DNA from: Sphaerosporella brunnea
Lineage: Eukaryota; Ascomycota; Pezizomycetes; Pezizales; Pyronemataceae
DNA: 64,000 nt
Assembly (NCBI GenBank): GCA_008704415.1
Contig: VXIS01000007.1
Span: 1-64,000 of the forward strand
Direction of reading: 5' to 3'
A program made the translations under genes and the position numbers. Within the stretch, counting starts at the first letter, position 1, and each line of letters begins with the position of its first letter. Shown one piece after another: positions 9,486-19,539 of the stretch. The notes under the pieces were generated by a model. That model was not told the DNA's origin, did not search any database, and saw only the letters and a list, made by a program, of their open reading frames with translations.

Positions 9486-12441
9486 GCTGCAGACGGGGAC
9501 TGGGAGAGCTGTTTTTCCGGGGCAAAGGCGGGGAAGTGGCGATGAACCACGGAACTGATGAGGACAGCGGTGAAGTGGGGAGGGGAGGGAGAGGGGTGAA
9601 TTCTTTTGAAAGGTGTAAAATGCGATTGGCACGTCTATATTCGAGTTACTTAGTACTTATTGAGGGAAACTGGGTGCTTTATTTGGCTTTTTGCGTATGT
9701 ATGTCGTTACGCATGTCAAGGATGTTGAGTCATTGCTGACATACTCTGCAAACCATATCGAATCACATCGTCAACGGAGAGAGGACAACTGCAAAGAAAA
9801 ACTCTCTAGGTAAGGAGGCTGTAGAAATGTGGGAGGCGTTGTGCTTGTAGTGAACGAGCTCGAGTGCTACCTAATGAGCCGGACAGTAAATAAACCGAAC
9901 TGATGAAACTTTAGAAGTCCTGTACTCCTTAACCACCATAGCCCCAACCACCACTGTCTATTCTTCCTTATTCTTACATAGTCTATTCCTCATTCCTATG
10001 TCTCTCTTTATTCCTCCTGGGCCAACCAATTACACCTGCTACGGCCCGGTTCTAAGACCGAATCGTCAATGCATTCCCGGAACATTCTGGTATGCAATGC
10101 AGTCCAGTACCTGCGGAGTGGAGCCGTTGCAAATGCTGGAGGACCTTTAATTGTGTACCCCCCATGATGGCAACCCCCATCATTTGTCTATGAAGTTGTC
10201 CAGCTTTTTGCTGGTTCAAGTGTTTATGGTTCGACAGCAGCGGATGTCCCGAATGCAGAAGGCCTCGAATTGAAACCTACTTAAGTACTTCAGTAGTGTT
10301 CGAGTTTTTCGGTGAAGAACTTGATTCGATCGCGAGAAGGTACGTCAAAGTTCCCAAATCCGCCCCACAGGAAAGGAAGTGGATGATGAGGACAGGGAAG
10401 TTGCAAACTTGTATGCTTACGGACCTCAAATTTGAATCGAGTAATCGGCCGTGAAACTGGGATTCTAGTCTGTAGTGCCAAGTGAACTCGAAAATAGTCT
10501 TCCAAGATCAAAAATCGGCCCGAAATGTTCGAAGCAGGCGGGCGGAGGGGTTGGGGTGGAGTTGTGGGGGCGGTGGGGCAGGAGAGGAGAGGGCCGAAGC
10601 TCTGTCTCTTTTCTTTTCTTCTTCCTTTCTCTTTGCCGCAATTCGTTCTTCTTCTCGAGACAGATCTTCGTTTCCCAGTGCGCCAATCCCTGCGCTTCCT
10701 CGCATGAACCGTATCTGACGCCCGCTTTTTTTTTTTTTTTTTTTTTTACTTTTTTTTACCCAACGACGACAACAATTTCCAGGGTAAGGGTTGCAAACGA
10801 TAGTTCAATTCTATGTATTCTGCTGTATATGAAGAATGTGTCAGTGCGAACGTCAACGAAGACTTCGAATGATCACGTACTTTATACATACTTTGGAATG
10901 CCAAGCATGCAGGCCACGACCGACCGCGGTCGCCGTGTATCTACTTAAGTGTCTACTATCTACCTGCCATGACCAGGGAAGCAAGGCAACGGCACTATGT
11001 AACGACGGCGCTATTGGCTATTAATATTCCTCACGGCTGTTCCCGCTGTGCTGGCGATTGCGAGGTGGGAGAGAGAGGAATTAGCAATGAGCGGGAGCAA
11101 CGACGAGCAATGAGCAATGAGGGGCAGTGCATGGGCGAAAGAGACGAGCGAGAAGCGGGGCGTGATGGATTCATTCGATATATGTATTCGCCCTAGTTAA
11201 AGTGCAGCATACATGTGTGGCGCGCGGCACTTGTGCAGCCCATTTACAGAGCATCGACATGACAGGAGGAGGAGGAGGAGGCGATGTGAGAGCAAAGACG
11301 CAGCTGGAGAGCAAACAAGCAAGCAGCCAGTCAGCAGCCAGCGAGGCAGCAATACGGAGGTTGCCCAACCAGACCAGCCCAAAATAAAGTAAAGTATGTA
11401 AAGTATAGTATAGTAGAGTATAGTAAAGTAAGGTAAAGCAAGGCAGAGGAAAGCCGCTTCATCCAACATCCAGCGCGGCTGTTCTCACGCGGCTCCATTC
11501 CTATTCGAGGCCGAGTACGCTGTGGGCCTTTACTTCCTGGCATTCCTGCCCTGCTCTGGCTTTGATGCTTAATGCAGGGCCACACTCATTCCAGTCGGAA
11601 GAAAAGATGGGAAAGGGATCGTCCACGCCTGTGAACCATGGGGGTCTTTTTCAATGTTGTAGCACTGGGTAAAAAAAAAGCAGTATATGTAGGTGGTCCG
11701 CCTGGTACCTGCCTATCCACCAGCAACATCACGGCCACCACCACACAGCGGACGGACTGGACTCTCGAGAGTCACGGAAAAGAACTCTTGAAGTTTATCA
11801 TCATCACCACCACCGCCTCCTCCTCCTCCTCCTCTAGATCTACCGCCCCACTTCTCCCCCCAAAAAGAACGAAAGAAATAAAGAAATAAAGAAATAAAGG
11901 GCGAGAAGAAGCCCTGGCGCAATTCTCACGCTGCCACCTCACTATCGTCTTCCAATTCAAACTCCTCCCTCCCCACTAAAAAAAAAAAAAAAAAGAAAAA
12001 AAAAGCGCCAACACGTTCGACGACGGTGTTTACCCTCCAAAACACAACTTTTCAACCTGCTCCCAGACGTTTTTTGTCGTCATTCCGTGCCTCCTAGCCT
12101 CAAATATCAGCCATCAGCCGCTTCGGCTCGCTCTGGTGTTTCAAAGAGTCTTTCTGGCACCGAAGCCCCCACCATAATAACTTCAGGGTCTCGGGAAACT
12201 CATCCTCGTTGCTACTATAGCTCCTGCACTGCGCCGGAACGTCCAGTGGCTGCCGCAGCACCCCCCGTTGGAGACACGCCTTCGAGAACACGAACCGCAA
12301 CCTCCGCCGCACTACTTTCTCTCCTCCTGCTGTCCTCTTCTCTCTCCACCTTCTACCGCAACATTCTTTCCCTCGCGTAAAACACCTGTTGTCCTTCTTC
12401 CCCCGGGTATCCAGACGGCTTGAAAGCGGCGTGAAATTGAG
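9486..12441. other. Long intergenic region without recognisable gene
   Basis: No conserved reading frame was found. Low-complexity items are a T run near 10725-10747, AGTATAGTA-type repeats near 11390-11450, A runs near 11980-12004, and CT-rich sequence from about 12050 to 12440. The last is probably the promoter and 5' leader of the Nudix gene. Confidence 0.6.
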
Positions 12442-13290
12442 ATGGTGCAAAATCGATCCATGGAGGTCGGTGTGGTCAATTTCATCGTCCCCTTGTTCCT
12501 ATACTAAACCTACATTTCCAGTCGCGCGTTGGGAGGGTCAAGCAGAGTACGTCCATCCCGTTCGCCATTCAGATTGGGTTTCCGCTGTCGTCATGTGTTG
12601 CTTTCCAATTCCACCCCCGCACAACCCGCTGCTTGCCATCAAGACATTTTTCTTGCTTAGGCAGAAAAACCACATAATCGCTGCGTGCAGAAGACGAGAT
12701 AGAGAGGCTGACATCATTTTGTTTATCTTGTTTCGCGCATCTAGGATACGGACCAGATGGATCTCGACTCGTTGCTGGCGTTGTAGCCGTCTCTGCCGAC
12801 AGAAGAAAAGTGCTTGTCATGGAATCAACGAATCGTGCCAGCCACTGGGTTCTTCCCAAGGGCGGCTATGAAACTGATGAGGCACGACCGGAAGACGCCG
12901 CGTGTCGTATGCATCCCCCAGATCCCGATCCTTTTTTTTTTTTCGCTGCGGCACACACACCCTGTCAAACTCTATTGTTCGCGTCGCTAACGGCAAATGT
13001 TTGAGCGGTCAACAGGTGAGGCTTGGGAAGAAGCTGGAATAACTGGTCGCGTCACTCGCACCCTCGGCGAAATCAAAGACCCCCGACCACCAAACGCAGT
13101 CCCCAAGGGTCAACCGCGGTCACTATACTATTTCTTCGAGTTCCACGTCGAACGAGAAGAAGAGCGGTGGCCGGAGATGCACAAGCGGAAACGGAGATGG
13201 CTGACGTACGAGGAGGCATCGGCGTGTTTCCTGAGCATGAACAGGCCTGAGCTCAAGGAGGCGCTTGATCGGAGTAGCGTTTTGCGGTAG
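12442..13290 (+). CDS. DDP1: Diphosphoinositol polyphosphate phosphohydrolase (Nudix)
   Basis: A Nudix hydrolase of the DIPP/Aps1/Ddp1 type, which removes beta-phosphates from inositol pyrophosphates and can cleave diadenosine polyphosphates and polyphosphate. Four exons by eye: 12442-12465, 12522-12546, 12745-12906, 13016-13290. They give 161 residues starting MVQNRSMESRVGR. The joins are supported by branch sites ACTAAAC and GCTAACG and by frame. The Nudix box reads GGYETDE...REAWEEAG with an eight-residue spacer by my count, as I recall for the yeast enzymes. WVLPKGG before it is typical of DIPPs. Exon 3 ends inside the Nudix box, so correct splicing is needed for activity. It is short and cytosolic or nuclear, with no targeting signal. 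Confidence 0.9.
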
Positions 13291-14199
13291 TCGTTCGGCC
13301 TCGCGTGCTCCATTCTTCTTCCTGTTTGCATAATCGCATGGGAAGATATTCATCGCGGCTTTCGCGAGGGATTCATCGTCAGAAAATATGGAGCTCGCGG
13401 TCTGGAATTGCGAGAAAAGTTGCTTGTTTGCGTTTTTTCTTTCGCTGTCTCTCCTTATTTCTTACTGTGGGGCCTTTTTTTTTCCTTTTTGTTCATTTTT
13501 CTTGAAAACAAACAATACAGGAGAGGCCGTCAACGAGCAGAAGAGATACTCGGAAAAAGGGCGACCATCAGGCCATCCCTCTCTCTGATCAGGGGCTTAA
13601 TTTTTTGTCTGTTTTGTCCTTGCATAAAGCGGGACGGGTGATATTTGGTGACTTGCATTGCTAGAGAAAGAAAAAGGGGGTCTCAATCATAGACGGGATA
13701 TAGGTGCTTTCATTCTGGTTGGGTGTTTGTTTTTTTCTTTTTTCATTTTTTTTTTCATTCCGTGTACATACATAACCTCTACTCTACTCTATTCTAGCTA
13801 CATGGTCGGTGCCCGAGGGGGGGGGGTGTTTGAATTCCTATGAGCTAATTCAATAACTACCGGCTCCTGGCGATCAAAATCCTGGATGTATATAGATTAT
13901 GTGGGCATCTGGGAAAGGAAGAAAAGACTGGGCCAATCGGTTTTGGAGTGGTCACTGTTTCCTGGTTAGCGAGTGACTTCTGGTGCATGCACGAACTTTG
14001 CAAGAAGTGATAGTGTCTGGGTAGGTACCACAGAAGTCTCCTGTGCATGCAAGCTGAAGGACGATCATGTGCGAATCGATCTGAAAGGACTCTCTCGATC
14101 TGTGACCCGTTTTCTGCGCGCGCGCGCATCCCTCCCTTGCTTTGCATAAAGTGTACATAAAGTATTTGTTTATAGGTAAAGTGATGGTATTCTACTTAG
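13291..14199. other. Intergenic region downstream of the Nudix gene
   Basis: Contains T-rich runs (13470-13760) and a short alternating GC stretch near 14118-14128. No gene is recognised. Frames up to 96 codons on the minus strand have no family pattern. Confidence 0.55.
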
Positions 14200-14200
14200 G

Positions 14201-14716
14201 GCCCGTTTGGATGGCTCTGTATGAGGGCGAAACGGCCGTTTTTCCTGGCTCAGCACTGGAAATACCGACACCCCGTTTGGTTGACCACTGTATGAGAAAG
14301 TGAAAAACCGACCAAAACCAGAACTGTGAGGCTCTAAGGGCAGGAACTCGCACTGTCAGTTTCTCTCCAAAACCGGGCGTCCTCCCATCCTCTCGCGTAA
14401 CCTTCGCCCGTCCTCACCATCCCGCGCAACTAATTACTCGAGCTCTCCTTGCCATGAATCCACACGTGTCGCCAAACACTGTCTCTGTACCGTAAAAACT
14501 CGAGAGCAAGAGAATGGGCTACGTCACTGGTGGCAAAGTCACTAAGCCTACATGGCGCAGTGACTTAGCCCATTCTCTTGCTCTCGAGTTTTTACGGTAA
14601 ATGCTTCGGCTCCGGTACGATTTCAAGTTGGAAATACGGCGTCGGTGTGTTGAAAATGGGGAACCAATGCCGACACTAGAACCGCTACCCGAAACGGCGG
14701 CCCATCCAAACGCGGC
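14201..14716. mobile_element. Small DNA transposon with GGGCCCGTTTGGATGG-type ends
   Basis: The left end reads TAGGGCCCGTTTGGATGG. The right end near 14697-14716 reads CCCATCCAAACGCGGCC, the imperfect inverse. No coding capacity is seen. It is interrupted by the 112-bp MITE at 14488-14599. The ends resemble those of the 42457 element (GGGCCCGTCTGGAT), so it may be a distant member of the same Tourist/PIF-like group. No clear target duplication is visible, so the borders are tentative. Confidence 0.45.
14488..14599. mobile_element. MITE, Tc1/mariner-type ends
   Basis: A 112-bp element with perfect inverted repeats of 34 bp that begin TACCGTAAAAACTCGAGAGC. If the outer TA is read as target duplication, the ends are ACCGTAAAAACTCGA, as expected for Tc1/mariner (pogo/Fot1) elements. 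The centre carries GTCACT and AGTGACTT motifs. It has no ORF and must be moved by a transposase in trans. Confidence 0.85.
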
Positions 14717-14749
14717 CTTTGGAAATCTCGGTAACGTAGGTCACGTGGA

Positions 14750-17310
14750 AGCGAGTTTCCGGGGAAGCGAGACGGCGCCCCACCAAAAAAAAACAAAAGC
14801 TGGTTCTCAACACAAAACAAAGTGTAAATGATCTATTTTTATTTCTATGGCCTCACACCCTCGTAAGCCGCTCACTGCTAAAGGCCGGTCAGGTAGTCTC
14901 CTATTAAGGGCTTCGGCAGAGGACCACAAAGGGCAAACTGGTTGGAGGGAGACGGACCTGAGTAGCCTTGTCCTTTGAGCTGGAGCCAGAGGCCCAGTCA
15001 GGTTCCCTGGGGTGCCTCAAGGCCGCCCTAGGGCGAGATGACAGCGCTGATGTTGGTGCTGTTGATGCAGTCGGGAGGCACCAGGAGCTCAAGCCGGACC
15101 CGATGAGTTGCTGGCACGGGGAGTGAGTGGGATAAGAGTTTATAGACCAGCGAGAGTTGTGTTTGGGGAAGTGCTTTCATCGTTTTATCCTCCGCCTTTC
15201 ATCGACACTAGGTCCTCCGCACCTGCGAGTACTCATGCTGTACTGACCGTCCAAGTATCTTTCTTCACATCCTTTGCCGCCTTGATCTTCTCTGTCAAGC
15301 GCTGCATCCCAATGGTGACGATGGTATTGTTGGTGAGGCTGTGTCTCAGTTCAAGGGAGAAAGGAAGGATCAGATTGCTGAAGCCACGCAGTGTTAGACT
15401 CTTCGGTCCTCTACAATAACTATCTTGAGGATTATCACCTATCAACGAATGTGGGGATCACTCCCGCCCCCTCTACAAGAAAAAGCTTGCAAGCAAGGCT
15501 ATACAACCCGGATCAATAGATGGCTTTCATGAAGGCGGGTATTGCACCACCCGCATCGCCTTGGCCGCCACCAACCGCAACCCTCCTCCTGCCGTTAGGT
15601 CCTTTCGTCTGGCCAGAACACCCTACACAAGAGCCAGCTGAGGGCGTAACCCACACAAGCACTGAATGCTGTCAAAACTGCTTTTAAAGGGGAAATCCGC
15701 AACCTCATCCTTCGCTTCTCTCTCGCTGTGGAATACACCCTCACCAACAATAACATCGTCAACATTGAGATGCAGCGGTTGACAGAGGAGATCGAGGTGG
15801 CAAATAATGTGAAGGAAGATACGTGGGTAGTCAGTAAAGCATGCGTGATCACAGGTGCGGAGGCCCTAGCGGCGATGAAGGAAGCGGAGGAAAAAAGGAT
15901 GAAGGCACCCATCGCCGGAGGAAATCCCAACCGCCGCCGCCCAACACTCCTGTAGCCCTCCCAGCTGTCCCAGCAACTCCTCGTACAACTCAGCCCCGAT
16001 TTGAGCTCCTGGTGCCTCCCTAGCCAGAAACCTCCTGACTGCGCTAACAGCACCAACAGCAGCGTGACGCCTGGCACCGTGTATATCTTTGTGGATGCTC
16101 AGGCGGCCTCAAACGCTTAAGACATGGTAACCCAGGTGCAGGACAATGGCTACTACCACGCATTCGCCAGGCCGAAGCCGATCTGCAACAATTCGGATGG
16201 GTCGTCGAATACAGATGGGTTCCAGGTCACAAGGGCGTCCCGGGCAACGAGATGGCGGACCAGTTTGCCAAAGCAGCAGCAAGAGACCGACTGGACAGAT
16301 CGCACACGATTGAGGTCACCTCCCTGGCCCACATCGGACGCCTGGTCACCAACGCCAGGTCGAAAGACCGGAATGCATGGCTCAGCCAACAGCTCAAGGC
16401 CAAGTCCTACTACAAGCGCAAGCCTCAAGGCCAAATGGGACAAAACCGCGGCAAGGACCACAAAGGCGCTGGCATCCCGATACTACCAGCTCCGTCTCAA
16501 CAAGACACCTACGGCCCCATACCTCATGTGGACGGGTCGCAGGACGGACGACAAATGCTGGTGGTGCCGAAAGGCACCCAAGCAAACAAGAGAGCACCTC
16601 CTGAAGAGATGTGCTAAGTGGCGAAAGGAGCAGGACATCCTGTGGAAGGCAATTAGTGCGGCGACGAGAAAGAGTGACAAGGAGGGTTGGAAGAAGACCT
16701 CCACTCCTGTAGCCAGAATTCTGGCAGATGCAAGGTGCACCGAGGCCGTCCTTGGCTTCACGCAAGTGGGCAAGTGGCCGGAGAAGCCACAAGAATGATT
16801 AGCAATTGATGTCTTTCCCTTTGTATTTCCCTTTGTCTTTCCTTCTGTCTCACCCTACCAGCTACGAATTTCCTTGGTGCGCCTTTCAGATCACGCCCGT
16901 CTGTGGACACTTGAGGTTCAAGGGTAGATCTGTGTATATAGCCCCATGTCATGGCCGCAAGCGGCCGAATACAGGATGATTAAAACAAAACAAAACCAAC
17001 AGCAGCGTTGTCATCTCGCCATAGGGCGGCCTTGAGGCACCCCAGGGAACCTGACTGGGCCTCTGGCTCCAGCTCAAAGGACAAGGCTGCTCAGATCCGT
17101 CTCCCTCCAACCCGTGTGCCCTCTGTCGTACTCCCGATGCCCGTAATGGCCTGAGGAGGCTGCCTGACCGGCCTCTAGCAATGAACTGCTACAGCGCACC
17201 AGAAAGTGAGGTCACATATGAAGATGTATTATTTTGCATGTTGTTGGGAGTCTACAGCGATTTTTGGTCGCGAACGACTGTTTTTTTTTGGTGGTGCGTC
17301 GTCTCGCTTC
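14750..17310. repeat. Large inverted repeat of a gag-like element, head to head
   Basis: Two diverged copies of one sequence face away from a centre at about 15410-15690. The left copy reads on the minus strand and the right copy on the plus strand. Both encode LTNN-IV-I-MQRLTE-I followed by a KEDTW-like segment (15233-15445 minus; 15728-15955 plus). Both then carry the GGCCTTGAGGCACCCC and CTGACTGGGCCTCTGG blocks (about 14940-15045 and 17020-17090), and both end in a block with TTTTTTTTTGGTGG and GTCTCGCTTC. The right arm is split by the LINE fragment at 16066-16995. The coding frame resembles a retroelement gag/ORF1, but the family is not certain and both copies contain stops. Confidence 0.7.
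16066..16995 (+). mobile_element. 5'-truncated non-LTR retrotransposon (Tad1/I-like) with target duplication
   Basis: The insert is bounded by the 13-bp direct repeat CCAACAGCAGCGT (16053-16065 and 16996-17008) and ends in an A-rich tail (TAAAACAAAACAAAA), the mark of target-primed reverse transcription. It starts within the RNase H domain: IFVDAQAA and then RWVPGHKGVPGNEMAD are visible. It runs to the C-terminal zinc-knuckle region (CWWCRKAP...EHLLKRC). The two parts are in different frames (a shift near 16425) and other shifts lie upstream, so it is a dead fragment. Most of ORF2 and all of ORF1 are missing. Confidence 0.88.
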
Positions 17311-17624
17311 TGTGGACTTAGTGGAAATAATTGTTGGATATCTAAAAAAAAGAGGTCTACCGAAGCAATACACTCTGGAGAAAGCCCCAAAGAAGGAAAA
17401 CCCGCCTGAGATGTAACAAACAAACAAACAAACAAACAAACAGTGGACGCCGTTTGAATCAAAAGCAATGGAAACCCCTGTACAAAGCAACACGCCCGAA
17501 CCAACCCCAACCAACTGACCGACCAACCGCACTTTCCCAATCATCCCGTTCATGTCCCAGTTCCATTATCAGACACTGTCCTAGTACCCCGTGCAACAGT
17601 CATTTTTCCATGGCCACCCCAGAC

Positions 17625-18539
17625 TTACGCATGGTGCATCAACTCTATTGGCGGCCGCTGAGTGTGAATCACCATCTCCGGTGCTTTTGGAGACACAGGA
17701 CTCCTCTCGTCACCGGAATCAGTGTAATCGTCAACACTGATGGCGGGCATGTCCGTTTTGTCGTCCTCCTCCGGTTCAAACAGCAGAACACTACTTGCAG
17801 ACCTCGGGCGACCAAAGCATTGTTCCCGACGTTCCTTCTCTTCCCCCTCAGCCTCATGCCTTGGTTCCCAAGTGAGCTTTGCGAGCGCGTGCGCCAGGTC
17901 CTCAGCAACCACAACCTGATTTGGCGGCTCCTCATTTCTACTCTCCCAGCCGTGAGGCGGCGAAGGCGGCGGCGAGATGAAGAACAATTTCTTGGCTTCC
18001 GGCGCCTGAAGGTGCTGGTCTACCGGCTGCAACGGTGTGTGCTCACCAAAGTAAACGCGCACGCGGTCACCCATGATCGCCTCGCCATCCAGAGCTTGCC
18101 GCACCGAAATTGCACCTTCGGTGGTATCGAATGAGCAGACGATACGGCGGAAGGATTTGAGCGGTGACCACGATGCCAGTGGAGCGGTGCCATTGATGAT
18201 GTCACGGATCTGGGTGATGTGTGGCTGCGAAAAGACGGCAGGGTTGTTTAAGTTCTGCGGGTGGGATCAGCATGCGTCGCGGAACAGGCAAGAAGGGGGA
18301 GGGGAGGGGGGGGGGGGGGTTCTCACGGTTATGAGGAGTGTGTTGGTCGGCGTCGCTGGCTGGGTTAGGGGAGGGAGGCAGGAGAGGTCGAGCGATAGAT
18401 GCGATGCCCGAGAGGAGGCGCGGGAGCGCTTTGGTGAGGTGACCGGAGAGAGACCGGGGGAGCCAGCTGGAGAGAGCTGCTGCGTCGGAGCGGATAGCTG
18501 ATGGGGCTCCGTTGGGGATGGTAGCTGTTGAGAATCCAT
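17625..18539 (-). CDS. RCN1: Calcipressin (regulator of calcineurin)
   Basis: Binds and modulates the phosphatase calcineurin. Two exons: 18539-18327 and 18254-17625, giving 280 residues. The intron begins GTGAGA, contains a long C run, and joins NTLLIT to NLNNPAVF. Residues from about 65 form an RRM-like fold (TNTLLITNLNNPAVF, FRRIVCSFDTTEGAI, RVRVYFGEHT). The family hallmark FFISPPPSPPHGW is intact, and its two prolines flanking SP are the usual phosphorylation site. The C-terminus has PAISVDDY, resembling the PxIxIT-type calcineurin-docking region. The N-terminus (1-60) is Ser/Pro-rich and likely disordered. Cytosolic. Confidence 0.93.
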
Positions 18540-19539
18540 TGTGAATGAGGGTGTCGGTGTTTGGTGTTTGGTGTTGTTGTCGTTGTTATCGATGATGTAG
18601 CTGCTAGATAACTTTCCGGCTGTCTTGTAGCTGTGGATCGGTGCAGCAGGAAGTGGGTGATGATGTTTTGCAAAGTTGAACGGACATGCAGCCGGGGAAC
18701 TCCTTTTATATGGAAGAGCAAGGGGGCTTGTCTTGCTTCAGATGACGTTTATTCTTTTTTTTTTTGGCTGCGCCTGGTGTTGTTGTTGGATGTCTTGCTC
18801 GCCTCTTGAGGTGGCGGCGGCGGACAGTCCGGGGAAAAAAGAATCGACACACATTGAGGCGCAGCGAGACAGACACGCACACCGCACACGCACGAGAAGT
18901 CGGGATGGATGGAACGCCGCAGCCAAGTTGGCCGCTTCGAACGGGCTCCCCTTTTCCACTCCTTGATATCTCGTCGGCATGCATGCTCTACACTTCTGCT
19001 GCGCATCTGACGCCAGGCTGGAACATCCAGGCGATGCAGGTACGTACGAGCAGAGTACTCCAGAGCATGTAGACATTCTACTACCTGTGTAGCTCCATGC
19101 GATGCGCCGCCCCCTTTCGCTTCGGTCAGCGACCCAAACAGCGCTCAAACGCCGACAACAGCTGCGCAATGCAGCCCGCGCCAGCAACTTGCGAAACGAA
19201 ACATAAACAATTCCAATCTATCAGATCTGGATAGTGGCAAATCCGCATTTCCGCAACATTCCCCCTGCTTGTGCAGCTTGCTCTGCACAACATGTGCAGC
19301 ATCACCACGTTACAATGAGCCCAATGAGCCCTTGGGGAGGTCACAAGTTAGCACTCGATAGAGTCGATTGTCACGTGAAAAGACGCGGTTAGATTGGGCA
19401 TCCTGCGCCCACCCACACGTTTACGCGACGCGCCCCCATCCTCGCGCGTCTCCCTCTCATCTTTCCTGGCCGCACCGCCTCCTCGAGCTCAATTTTTCAA
19501 TCAGCAACCTTTCTTTCAGCGAAACGTGCCCTACCAAAT
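18540..19539. other. Region between calcipressin and the RFC5 pseudogene
   Basis: Upstream of calcipressin on the minus strand. Contains GTT-type repeats near 18555-18590 and an A/T-rich stretch at 18745-18765. No gene is recognised. Confidence 0.5.

Noticed and set aside
11390..11450. CRISPR-like or satellite array of AGTATAGTA units
   Set aside because: Units are short and irregular, a simple repeat with no spacers; CRISPR is not expected in a fungal nucleus.
16124..16798. 224-codon frame as a gene
   Set aside because: It is the shifted C-terminal end of a LINE ORF2, with RNase H in a different frame.
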